From Microbacterium sp. T32 (GTDB lineage Bacteria > Actinomycetota > Actinomycetes > Actinomycetales > Microbacteriaceae), in assembly GCF_001619615.1 (NCBI RefSeq), contig NZ_LQQP01000005.1, positions 1-64,000 of the forward strand: a stretch of DNA of 64,000 nucleotides. The letters are read 5' to 3'. The notes under the pieces were generated by a model. The model made no database searches and was not told the DNA's origin. It saw only the letters and a list, made by a program, of their open reading frames with translations. The first letter of the stretch is position 1. Every line of letters begins with the position of its first letter. The position numbers and the translations under genes are program-made. Of the stretch, positions 56,187-64,000 are shown piece after piece.

Positions 56187-56252
56187 GCGCGCCGCGTCGT
56201 TGCGTGCATGCCATCCGCGGCCGATAGTGTTCGGCTGATCTAGGGGGATGCC

Positions 56253-57392
56253 ATGCCGCGGAGAGTGCTCGTGCAACGAGATGGTCAGTCGTTCGATCTC
56301 GTGGAGGTGCCGGCTCCTAACGAGCATCACCTCCAGGAGATCCTGAAGGCTCAGCCCCAATTGATTCCCGCTGACGACATGGGATTCGACGGCGACTTGC
56401 TCGTCGTGGGAAGGGAGACGAGCCTCGCCTCCGGATACATCGATCTGATCTGCCTGGCGTCATCCGGCGACATCATCTTGATCGAATTCAAGACCGGCCC
56501 GCAGAATCCGGACTTCCGTCACGCGCTCGCCCAGCTCATCGATTATGGATCGGACCTCTGGCGACTATCGGTCGAGGACTTCGATCGCGGCGTCGTGCAG
56601 CGCTATCTGGCCAGTGGCCGGGTGGATGCCGCCTCGAGGGGGGCATCCACTCTCGCGGAGGCCGTCGCGCGATCGGGATGGGACCTCGGCGAAGAGGGAT
56701 GGGCGGCGTTCGTCTCTCGGTTGGAGGACGTTCTCGCGACCGGGGATATCCACTACGTCGTCGCCGCGCAACGCTTCACGTCGGCGATGCAGACGAGCCT
56801 CGAGTACCTCAACGCCACGATGCGGTATGGCAAGTTCTACCTCGTCGAGATCGTCCGGATGCAGGGGGAGGAACTCGTCGCTCATGCGGCTCAGGTCGTC
56901 GCGGCGCCTTCCCGGCGGTCGCAGACCGGGGCCTCGGGCTCAGCAGGGCAGGCCGACGAAGCGGCGTTTCTGTCGGGTCTCGCCGACGACGCTTACCGAG
57001 ATGCGATGCGCGACGTTCTCTCCGGCTGTGCCGCGCTCGGCATCGAGGTGAAGTGGGGATCGAAGGGCGCGTCCATCCGGATCGCTGCTCCCGACCGGCG
57101 GCATCCCCTGTCGATCGGATGGGTGCTTCCCGACGACAGCCATTGGCAGGGTGCGCGTTTCGCCACGTTCGGAGTCGATCCCGGTTCGCTCGCCAAGACC
57201 CCGGCCGTCGAACAGGCAGTCCGTCGCTACGTGGACCGCCTCGCGCTCATCCGCGGCGGGCGCGCGGCCCCGTCCAAGCTCGAGGCCTTCACTTTCGGCG
57301 TCGACGCTCTGCCCGGCGCGCATTCGGACATCATCGCGGCGATCGCGACCCTGGTGAACGAAGTCCAGGAGAGCGGCGCGGCGGAGGGATGA
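56253..57392 (+). CDS. PD-(D/E)XK nuclease-like protein
   Basis: 379 residues. The N-terminal ~130 residues resemble the DUF91/NucS-type PD-(D/E)XK fold: GYIDLICLASSGDIILIEFKTG supplies the acidic D and the E-x-K pair. A linker (about 220-240) leads to a separate C-terminal domain of about 130 residues that I do not recognise (DAMRDVLSGCAALGIEVKWGSKGASIRIAAP). It faces the hsdR gene tail to tail, 48 bp apart. Proteins of this kind are often found near restriction systems; DNA binding or cleavage is inferred. Confidence 0.72.
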   Translation: MPRRVLVQRDGQSFDLVEVPAPNEHHLQEILKAQPQLIPADDMGFDGDLLVVGRETSLASGYIDLICLASSGDIILIEFKTGPQNPDFRHALAQLIDYGSDLWRLSVEDFDRGVVQRYLASGRVDAASRGASTLAEAVARSGWDLGEEGWAAFVSRLEDVLATGDIHYVVAAQRFTSAMQTSLEYLNATMRYGKFYLVEIVRMQGEELVAHAAQVVAAPSRRSQTGASGSAGQADEAAFLSGLADDAYRDAMRDVLSGCAALGIEVKWGSKGASIRIAAPDRRHPLSIGWVLPDDSHWQGARFATFGVDPGSLAKTPAVEQAVRRYVDRLALIRGGRAAPSKLEAFTFGVDALPGAHSDIIAAIATLVNEVQESGAAEG

Positions 57393-57440
57393 TCACGCGC
57401 CGACCGATCGCCGTGTCGGTGGTGTTCGCGTGCTCCGACG

Positions 57441-60400
57441 TCAGCCGAGGCGCTGCTCCGCGTATCGCGGTGCCATCGACTCCATCTGGTCCATGACGAG
57501 CTTGATCGCCTCCGGCTGCTTGTCGGGCGGGTACTTGTACTTCACGAGCAGACGCTTGATCGACGAGCGCAGCTTGGCACGGACGTCGTCGCGCACGGTC
57601 CAGTCCGTCCGCACGTCCCGACGCATCACCGCCACCAGCTCGCGCGCGATCTGGGCGAGCACATCCTCGCCCTGGAGGTCGACGGCGGATTCATTCGTCG
57701 AGACGGCGTCGTAGAAGGCGAGCTCGTCAGTTGTCAGCGGCGGGGTGAAGGTCGTCCCGCGCGCGGCTTCGGCGGCGACGTCCTTTGCCAGCTCGACCAG
57801 TTCGGCGATCACCTCGGCGGCGGTCAGCTGCTGATTCGTGTACCGGTTCATGATCTCGGCGATGCGCTCGGAGAAGGCGCGCTGACGGACGAGGTTGCCG
57901 CGGGTCGCCATCGCGCTGGCATCCACGAGGCTGGCGCGGAGCGCCTCGATGGCGAGATGGGGGTTCGGTGCGGCCTGCGCGCGTGCGAGGAAATCCGGTC
58001 CCAGGTTGTCGAGAGACAGGCGGGGAAGCCCAGCGGCGTCGTAGATGTCGAGCACTTCACCGGGGGCGATGGCCTCGGCCACGAGCGCACTCAGAAGGCG
58101 CGCGATGTCCTCCGGGATCGGTTCGTCGCGGGCTTGGCGTTCCCGCGCGTCGTACTTCGCCATCCACACGCGGACTTCCTCGTAGAACGCGATCTCGTCG
58201 TGGAGTTCTGCGAGCCCTTCCCGTCCGGATGCCAGGGCCCAGGCCCGTGCGAGTCGACCGGTCGCGACGCGGTACCGCATCGAGAGTCGTTCGTTCTCGA
58301 GATCCGGAGCGTTCAGGGGGTTGGCTGGGTCCCGGAGGTAGTTTGTGGTCGTGGTGGCGGCGGTCCGCCATGCGCGGGGACCACCGCGCGCGACGATCGC
58401 CCGCCAGTCGCAGCCCAGGAGCATCTCGCGGATCTGCGCCACCAGTTCGGTGGCGATCGTCACGGCTTCCTCGATGTCGCGACCGATCGGCCGGTTCTCC
58501 CGGTCGGAGCCGGTGTACTCCGCCAGGGCGTTCGCGAGGTTCTCGGCGAGCGGCGCGTACGCCACGAGGAGCCCGTCCTCCTTGCCACGGAACGTCCGGT
58601 TCACGCGCGCCAGGGTCTGCATCAGCAGCGCACCCTTCAGCGGGCGGTCGAGGTAGAGGGTGTGCAGCGGGGGAGCGTCGAAACCCGTGAGCATCATGTC
58701 CTTGACGATCACGAGCTCGAGCTCGTCGTCGGCATCCTTCAGGCGGGCCTTGATGGCCTTGTTCTCAGACTCCCGACGGACGTGGTCGCTCACCGGAGGC
58801 TGGTCGGTCGCCGAACCCGAGTACACGACCTTGATGCGCCCCGAGTCGAGGGCGGACGAGTGCCAGTCCGGGCGGAGCGCGACGATCGCCGAGTAGAGCC
58901 GGGCGCAGATCTCACGCGTGCCGCCTACGATCATCGCCTTTCCGGGGGACTCGATGAACGGCTTCATCCGTTCGCGCCGCTCCTCCCAGTGCTGCACGAT
59001 GTCGGCCGCGAGGGTGTCGATCCGTTCGGGCGCTCCGTACACGGCATTGACGACGGCGACGGATGCCTCGAGGCGGGCGCGTTCGGTGTCGTCGAGGCCG
59101 ACCGTGTATTCGTCCGCGGCGCGGTCGATGTCGTCCTGGCTGGCACCGTCGGCGAAGGCGACCTTCACGAGCCGGGGCTCGAAGTACACGGGAACGGTGG
59201 CTCCGTCGTCGACGGCGCGGGACAGGTCGTAGATGTCGATGTAGTCGCCGAACACCGCCTGCGTATTGCGCTCGGTGAACGAGATCGGCGTGCCCGTGAA
59301 GGCGATGAGCGTCGCGTGCGGGAGGGCGTCGCGCAGGTGGCGGGCGTAGCCGTCGAGGTCGTCGTAGTGACTGCGATGGGCCTCGTCGACGACCACGATC
59401 ACGTTGCGCCGATCCGTCAGGAGCGGGTGCGCGGTGCCCGAAAGCTTCTCGGCCTCGGTGAGCCCGAACTTCTGCAGGGTCGTGAAGTAGATTCCGCCCG
59501 TGTTCCGGTTGCGCAGTTCGTCGCGCAGCTGGGCGCGCTCGCGCACCTGGACGGGCTTCTCGGGCAGCAGCAGGCTCTGATCGAACGTCTGGAAGAGCTG
59601 GCCGTCGAGTTCGGTCCGGTCGGTGACGACGATGACGGTCGGGTTGCGGAGCTTCCGGTGCCGCGACACCTGGTTGGTGTACAGCTCCATCTCCATGGAC
59701 TTGCCCGAGCCCTGCGTGTGCCAGACGACGCCGGCCTTGCCGTTCGTCTCGACCGCCTGCACCGTTCGGCCCACGGCCTTGGTCACGGCGAAGTACTGGT
59801 GGGGCTTGGCGATGCGCTTGGCCAGACCGTCGGCGTTCTCGTCGAACGCCGTGAAGTTCCGGACGAGCTGCAGGAACCGCTCCTGGTTGAACAGTCCGTC
59901 GAGCGCGTCGTCGATCGGCTCGACCGAGACGCCGCCCTCGACCCGCGGTTGTGTGAGCGGGATGCCGTCGTCATCGACGTTCCACGGTGCGAAGTGATTC
60001 AGCGGGGTGAAGGGGGTGCCGTACTTGGCATCCAGTCCGTCGCTGGCGAGCGTGAGCACGCAGAAGCGGAAGGCCATCGGGAACTCGCGCAGGTATGTGC
60101 GCAGCTGATCGTGCGCGTCGGCGACGCCGGCGGACTCGGCACCCGCTCGCTTCAGTTCGATGATGCTGAGGGGCATCCCGTTGACGTACAGCACGATGTC
60201 GAACCGGCGATGCGCGTCGCCCTGTCGCACAGTGACTTGGTTGACGGCGAGCCAGTCGTTGTCCGACGGATCGGAGCCCAGCAGACGAAGGCGCGGGTTC
60301 TGCTCGCGACCGTCCGTGTCGATGTAACTGAGCGGGTACCCGCTCACCAGGTACTGGTGGATGCGGTAGTTCTCCGTCAGCGCGTCCTGCGATTTCGGGG

Positions 60401-60623
60401 AGGCGATCTCGGCGACCGCCTGGCGGAGATATTCGGCAGGGATGCCAGGATTCAGGCGCCGCAGTGCGTCCAGCAGGCGCGGGCGGATGAGAGGGTCGTC
60501 CCACGTGTCGCGCTCGCCGCTGCCCGGCGCGATGTCTTCCCCGCGCACCGGCCGCCAGCCCAGCGGCTCGGAAAGCCGGTCGATGGCGTCCTGCTCCCAC
60601 GTGGATTCGGCCAGGAGGTTCAT
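57441..60623 (-). CDS. hsdR: Type I restriction endonuclease R subunit
   Basis: A 1060-residue motor/nuclease. ATG at 60623 overlaps the GTPase stop (ATGA). N-terminal PD-(D/E)XK nuclease (VLYVNGMPLSIIELKRA, E-x-K), then a superfamily 2 helicase: Walker A HTQGSGKSME near residue 300, VVDEAHRSH (motif II) near 410, TGTPIS (motif III) and the C-terminal RVNRTFRGK motif VI. The C-terminal part is helical. With HsdM and HsdS it cuts unmodified DNA after translocation. Operon order here is hsdM-hsdS-membrane protein-GTPase-hsdR. Confidence 0.96.
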   Translation of the reverse strand: MNLLAESTWEQDAIDRLSEPLGWRPVRGEDIAPGSGERDTWDDPLIRPRLLDALRRLNPGIPAEYLRQAVAEIASPKSQDALTENYRIHQYLVSGYPLSYIDTDGREQNPRLRLLGSDPSDNDWLAVNQVTVRQGDAHRRFDIVLYVNGMPLSIIELKRAGAESAGVADAHDQLRTYLREFPMAFRFCVLTLASDGLDAKYGTPFTPLNHFAPWNVDDDGIPLTQPRVEGGVSVEPIDDALDGLFNQERFLQLVRNFTAFDENADGLAKRIAKPHQYFAVTKAVGRTVQAVETNGKAGVVWHTQGSGKSMEMELYTNQVSRHRKLRNPTVIVVTDRTELDGQLFQTFDQSLLLPEKPVQVRERAQLRDELRNRNTGGIYFTTLQKFGLTEAEKLSGTAHPLLTDRRNVIVVVDEAHRSHYDDLDGYARHLRDALPHATLIAFTGTPISFTERNTQAVFGDYIDIYDLSRAVDDGATVPVYFEPRLVKVAFADGASQDDIDRAADEYTVGLDDTERARLEASVAVVNAVYGAPERIDTLAADIVQHWEERRERMKPFIESPGKAMIVGGTREICARLYSAIVALRPDWHSSALDSGRIKVVYSGSATDQPPVSDHVRRESENKAIKARLKDADDELELVIVKDMMLTGFDAPPLHTLYLDRPLKGALLMQTLARVNRTFRGKEDGLLVAYAPLAENLANALAEYTGSDRENRPIGRDIEEAVTIATELVAQIREMLLGCDWRAIVARGGPRAWRTAATTTTNYLRDPANPLNAPDLENERLSMRYRVATGRLARAWALASGREGLAELHDEIAFYEEVRVWMAKYDARERQARDEPIPEDIARLLSALVAEAIAPGEVLDIYDAAGLPRLSLDNLGPDFLARAQAAPNPHLAIEALRASLVDASAMATRGNLVRQRAFSERIAEIMNRYTNQQLTAAEVIAELVELAKDVAAEAARGTTFTPPLTTDELAFYDAVSTNESAVDLQGEDVLAQIARELVAVMRRDVRTDWTVRDDVRAKLRSSIKRLLVKYKYPPDKQPEAIKLVMDQMESMAPRYAEQRLG

Positions 60624-61786
60624 TTCTTCGCCAGTTTCTGTTCGGCCAGCTTCTTCACCACATCGAGGAGCCCAGGGACGAAGTCGCCGAGCGCCCCGCC
60701 CACATTCGCGAGATCGATCTTGCCGGTGTGGACCTGCTCGCAGAGCCGCATCCACCCCTCCCCGGTCGCCGCGGTGAGTGCTCCGGCGACGCCCGCGTTG
60801 ATGACGCTGCCCGCGCCGGGAATGATCTTGAGGAAGCTCGTGGCGAGGGACTTGCCGGCGAGTTGCACACCGAGTTGAGCAAGTCCGCCGGCGGAGAGCA
60901 TCGTCTTCATCTCGAGGTCGAAGATGACCGCGATACGTCCCATCATTCCGAGCTGGATCGGCGCCAGGATCGCGGCATCCGCGACGGGAACCGGAACCGC
61001 CGCCGCTCCGACAGCGGCGGTGGTGGCGGCGCCGATGACGCGGCGGGCCATGTCGCGCTTCCAGGGGAGGTTGAGTCGCTGCGCGATGCGAAACGCGTCC
61101 TTCTCGTTCTCCGGAGAGAGCGCGAGGGTTTCCGTGACGAGATCACCGAGGCCGTGCCCCTTGCCCTTCCCGTGCTTACCGCTTGCGGAGGTCAGGATGA
61201 CGCGGCGGATCGGGATCTCGATTCGCTGCCCGTCCTCGTCCCGCGGATCCTCGAGCCAGTCGGCGAACTCCTGAACGTCGTCCGGTGCGGAGCGTCGTCC
61301 CGTCACCGGGTTCCTGACCCAGTCGACCTTCGTGAGCACGAGAACGACCGGGAGCCCCCGCGCGTCGAGTTCTCGAATCATGGCGATGTCACGTTCGGTC
61401 AGCCGGGGAAGTTGGGAAAGAACGCAGTACCAGACGACCGAGATCTGCTCGATCGGCGGTCGTCCGGCGATCGTCTCGAGGTGGCGCCGGAGGATGTCAG
61501 CAGGCTGTTCCGCGGTCCCGATCTCGAATCCCTCGAGATCCCAGATGCCCAGGATGTCGTCGTTGTAGTAGTGGACGCCGCGCGTGACCGGGAGACCCTT
61601 CCCGACCTTCGCGAGATCACGACCGAACACCGCGTTCACAAGGGAGGACTTTCCGACGCCCGTCCCCCCGACGATGGCGAGGTTGAATCGGCTGTAGCGA
61701 GACTTCGCGTCTGCCGTGGCGTCGAAGAAGGCCTGGTCGTCGATGGGCGGCGGATTGCTTGCCGTGGGTTCCGCGTCCGAGGTCAT
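60620..61786 (-). CDS. YcjX/dynamin-like GTPase with DUF697-like C-terminus
   Basis: A 388-residue G protein. G1 GGTGVGKSS at 40-48, G3 DLEG at 83-86, G4 TKVD at 152-155, and a G5-like TSASGK near 196 are all present. The C-terminal ~150 residues contain hydrophobic helices (VIGAATTAAVGAAAVPVPVADAAI, about 240-290), as in DUF697-type GTPases that sit on membranes. It is placed between an hsdS-linked membrane protein and hsdR, with an ATGA overlap into hsdR, which is not the usual content of a type I locus. The role is unknown; a signalling or membrane-linked part of the defence is inferred. Confidence 0.9.
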   Translation of the reverse strand: MTSDAEPTASNPPPIDDQAFFDATADAKSRYSRFNLAIVGGTGVGKSSLVNAVFGRDLAKVGKGLPVTRGVHYYNDDILGIWDLEGFEIGTAEQPADILRRHLETIAGRPPIEQISVVWYCVLSQLPRLTERDIAMIRELDARGLPVVLVLTKVDWVRNPVTGRRSAPDDVQEFADWLEDPRDEDGQRIEIPIRRVILTSASGKHGKGKGHGLGDLVTETLALSPENEKDAFRIAQRLNLPWKRDMARRVIGAATTAAVGAAAVPVPVADAAILAPIQLGMMGRIAVIFDLEMKTMLSAGGLAQLGVQLAGKSLATSFLKIIPGAGSVINAGVAGALTAATGEGWMRLCEQVHTGKIDLANVGGALGDFVPGLLDVVKKLAEQKLAKK

Positions 61787-61815
61787 GATGTGTCGCTTCC
61801 GTGGGGATCGGTGGG

Positions 61816-62445
61816 TCAGCCGGCGAATTCGAACGTGAGTTCTGCGTCGGGGTCGATGCTGTGGGCGAGTTTGGTGAAGTGGAACTCGGCTTGATTTCGG
61901 AGCGCTTCGTCATTGGCGCTCAGATACTGGTTCTTCAGTTCGTCGTCGACGATGGCGTTGAACTGCTCCGACTCCGACATTTGCGCGGTGAACGCGCTCA
62001 GCACGCCGTCGTCGCTGATCACCCGATCGATGTTCGTGTCTGCCTCGCCGATCCAGGTGAACGGCGGGACCTTCACCGTGAATTGGTGGTCGCCGGTGGC
62101 GTCGATGGTCACGGTATCGACGCCGAGCTTCGCCGTCAGGCTGTACTGCATCAGCCGGACCTTCTTCAGAACCGGCACGTCCTTCAGGATCTCGGGCGGG
62201 ATCCCTTCCGCCTCGGAGATCCCCTCCACGCCGAGCGTGAGAAGCACCGTCTGCTCCTCCTTCGTAATGAAAGTCACGACCTGCTCGTTCCGGACGACGC
62301 TCTGCGGTCCCAGAGCGGATGCCAGCCACGGCGGGGTCAGCAACCCCGCTGCCACGCCGGCCGCCAGACCGCCGAGCACGAGCACGACGACACCGAAAGC
62401 GGCCAGGTGAGACCACAGGGGCACGGGCCTGCGCAGGAATCTCAT
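61816..62445 (-). CDS. Membrane-anchored DUF4230-like protein
   Basis: A 209-residue protein with one N-terminal transmembrane helix (about 13-37, WSHLAAFGVVVLVLGGLAAGVAAGLL) and an extracytoplasmic-type soluble domain with strands (VVRNEQVVTFITKEEQTVLL, KLGVDTVTIDATGDHQFTVKVPPFTW), which resembles DUF4230. It lies 29 bp before the GTPase gene, and the two probably form a unit within the restriction operon. Which side of the membrane the domain faces is unproven. Confidence 0.8.
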   Translation of the reverse strand: MRFLRRPVPLWSHLAAFGVVVLVLGGLAAGVAAGLLTPPWLASALGPQSVVRNEQVVTFITKEEQTVLLTLGVEGISEAEGIPPEILKDVPVLKKVRLMQYSLTAKLGVDTVTIDATGDHQFTVKVPPFTWIGEADTNIDRVISDDGVLSAFTAQMSESEQFNAIVDDELKNQYLSANDEALRNQAEFHFTKLAHSIDPDAELTFEFAG

Positions 62446-62492
62446 GACGCGCGTCCCCTGGTGAGTCGCGGGAGCGCGGGCGTGGTGGTCAT
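62442..62492 (-). CDS. Possible 16-codon leader peptide
   Basis: ATG at 62492 to TGA reads MTTTPALPRLTRGRAS and its stop overlaps the ATG of the DUF4230-like gene (ATGA). A short upstream frame so placed could couple or tune translation. There is no strong ribosome site; it may be accidental. Confidence 0.3.
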   Translation of the reverse strand: MTTTPALPRLTRGRAS

Positions 62493-62555
62493 GCGGCGAA
62501 TCCCCCCAGATTCGTGCGGCGGTGCAATGGTGCGAACATACCGGCTTTCCGTTCC

Positions 62556-63674
62556 TCAGGCTCCGGCGTCCGCGACGATCGCCTCGGCGTCGCGGACGCG
62601 GAGCTTCCCCGACATGAGCTGGGGGAGGAGTGCGTCGCGGGTCGCGGCGAGCGTGCGATTCTCGGAGAGCGTTACCGCAATTACGGACTCGAGCGCTGTC
62701 AGCTCGTCCTCGATGTATCGCACCCGCTCGGGGCGGATAGAACGGACTTGCACAGCGTGCAGCTGATCGCGATTGATAGAGCCGAAGACGGTTCCTTCGG
62801 CTTCAAACGGCTTCCAGATGTCGCGCTCCGTCTTGAGCTGGTGAAAAAGCGTCGCTTGAGCGTCGACCGTCGAACGCACTGCAGCGAGCCCGCGGCCGAT
62901 GCAAAGTGACTCCTGAGCGACGTTGACAGCGCCCACAGGTGCCCGCACGCTGACAAGAATGTCGCCGGCTTCCGCAGTTCTGACCGGGGAGGTAGTGAAG
63001 ACCCGGCGTGTGGGCGTGCGGAAGCCATAGTCGCGCACACCCTGGTAGAACGGCACTCCGAAGCCAAGTTCGTTCAATGTCTCGCCCCGGGGTGACGACC
63101 CCATGGTGATTCGCGCCACCGAGTCGAGCCGCACCCGATCTGAGCTGAGTGAACCCATGAGGACAGACGATGCGCAAGCATCCGCGACGTTCGCGAGGGT
63201 CGTGTTCACGGCGATCTTTTCGTCGAGCGCGGCCAGCAGATCGGCGATGGCCGTTTGCTCCGCAACTGGCGGAAGAGCGAGTTTTATGGACTCCAGTGCC
63301 GACTTAGTGAGTTTTGGCTGCGTCGAGCCAGTGAGATATCCCGATATGTCGATCTGTTCGATTGCGTGAGCCAGAAAGCGCGTGTCCGCGTGCTCGTTCC
63401 CTTGAAGGACATGGGCATGGTTGTTGACCCAGAATCTACCGTCGGCCAAGAATGCGACAGGGGTTTTTCGCGTTCGGAGATTCTCGCCGTCTTCCGCAAC
63501 AAGTAGGTAGAGGCCCTCGTAGAGGTAGGCGTCAACGAAGTCGACGACTCCGGAGGCGCCGTAGTAGGGGTACTGGCCAGCTCGTCGCTCCGTACCCTTG
63601 ACGGGGCGACGAAGCGAGTCGAAGTTCACGCTGACGTCTTGGAGGCGATATTCGCGAACCTCAAAGGCTGACAT
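62556..63674 (-). CDS. hsdS: Type I restriction-modification specificity subunit
   Basis: A 372-residue HsdS with two target-recognition domains. The two conserved helical spacers that set the half-site distance are visible: SIKLALPPVAEQTAIADLLAALDEKI and the closing YIEDELTALESVI...RDALLPQLMSGKLRV. ATG at 63674 is used; it overlaps the end of hsdM by 14 bp. The recognition sequence cannot be read from the protein. The A/T content of the middle TRD portions is higher than in flanking genes, as is common for exchanged TRDs. Confidence 0.94.
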   Translation of the reverse strand: MSAFEVREYRLQDVSVNFDSLRRPVKGTERRAGQYPYYGASGVVDFVDAYLYEGLYLLVAEDGENLRTRKTPVAFLADGRFWVNNHAHVLQGNEHADTRFLAHAIEQIDISGYLTGSTQPKLTKSALESIKLALPPVAEQTAIADLLAALDEKIAVNTTLANVADACASSVLMGSLSSDRVRLDSVARITMGSSPRGETLNELGFGVPFYQGVRDYGFRTPTRRVFTTSPVRTAEAGDILVSVRAPVGAVNVAQESLCIGRGLAAVRSTVDAQATLFHQLKTERDIWKPFEAEGTVFGSINRDQLHAVQVRSIRPERVRYIEDELTALESVIAVTLSENRTLAATRDALLPQLMSGKLRVRDAEAIVADAGA

Positions 63675-64000
63675 CGACACGCCCCAACTGCTCGCGCACC
63701 ACATCCGCGAGCCGCGCCGACTCGGCGAACTGAGCCTCCAGCTCCGCGCGCAGCCGCGCGAGCTTCTCCTCGATCGGCTCGCCGTCGTCCTCGAGTTCCG
63801 CGGCGCCGACGTAGCGGCCGGGGGTCAGGGCGTAGTCGGCGGCCTTGATCTCGGCGAGCGTCGCCGAGTAGCAGAAGCCCGGAACGTTCTCGTAGTGATC
63901 GAGGGCGGCATCCGATTCGATTCCGCGCCACGCGTGGAAGGTGCCGGCGATCCTCGCGATGTCATCGTCGCTCAGGGCGCGCTCGGCGCGGTCGACCATG
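63661..64000 (-). CDS. hsdM: Type I restriction-modification methyltransferase subunit, C-terminal part
   Basis: The last 113 codons of HsdM; the gene continues beyond the window edge. Seen are DDDIARIAGTFHAWRG, the conserved GFCYSATLAEIKAADYALTPGRYVG segment and the final EEKLARLRAELEAQFAES coiled coil. The methyltransferase domain (NPPF motif) is outside the window. The stop overlaps the hsdS start. Confidence 0.93.
   Translation of the reverse strand, partial: MVDRAERALSDDDIARIAGTFHAWRGIESDAALDHYENVPGFCYSATLAEIKAADYALTPGRYVGAAELEDDGEPIEEKLARLRAELEAQFAESARLADVVREQLGRVDVSL

Overview
The window is high-GC chromosomal DNA from an actinobacterium, most likely a Microbacterium or close relative in Microbacteriaceae. 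The pointers are dense genes with G/C-ending codons, many GTG starts, F420-type and GuaB3 genes, a lone groES with CIRCE operators, and the core order rplM-rpsI-glmM / coaA / glmS / acpS-alr-tsaE / tsaB-rimI-tsaD. This assignment is inference from gene content. I see no rRNA, tRNA, CRISPR array, intact transposase or replication origin.

Layout. 1-7.8 kb: two paralogous exported PIG-L deacetylases, a YbhB-like protein, a LuxR-type two-component pair, an ohrR-ohr peroxide operon with its operator, a lipoprotein and a CPBP membrane protease. 7.8-22.9 kb: core genes for ribosomal proteins, amino-sugar and wall precursors (glmM, glmS, alr), CoA/ACP activation (coaA, acpS) and the t6A tRNA set (tsaE, tsaB, tsaD with rimI), followed by a MerR/hydrolase divergon and a THUMP-like methyltransferase. 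23.0-26.2 kb: a small accessory island with a truncated Tox-REase-7-like toxin and two immunity-like genes of atypical composition. 26.2-35.6 kb: groES under two CIRCE boxes, a GlcD-like oxidase, rarD, and a branched-chain amino-acid ABC system (livK facing a livHMGF-lipoprotein operon). 35.9-44.4 kb: guanine nucleotide genes (guaB, guaB3, guaA) interspersed with a TMEM175-like channel, an MFS pump with TetR regulator, SURF1 and a DUF3817 protein. 44.4-54.9 kb: a tandem repeat block, a deazaflavin oxidoreductase, a GT4 glycosyltransferase, a stand-alone LigD polymerase domain bracketed by two copies of one hairpin, a BI-1 protein, a GDPD, a renalase-like oxidase, an ABC exporter and a nuclease with excalibur motif. 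55-56.2 kb: a probable zinc-starvation divergon (P-loop-less CobW-like protein and cysteine-free L36) around a Zur-like box. 56.2-64 kb: a PD-(D/E)XK protein facing a type I restriction-modification operon, hsdM (cut by the window edge)-hsdS-[membrane protein]-[GTPase]-hsdR.

The strongest candidate for something undescribed is the type I R-M operon with a membrane-anchored DUF4230-like protein and a dynamin/YcjX-like GTPase between hsdS and hsdR, the GTPase translationally coupled to hsdR. Second is a set of long, perfect, mostly intergenic hairpins with different arm sequences. Several recur within the window, they occur at convergent, divergent and codirectional junctions, and so they are not simply terminators. 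Third is strong over-representation of the heptamer GGATGCC/GGCATCC in genes and in terminator stems.
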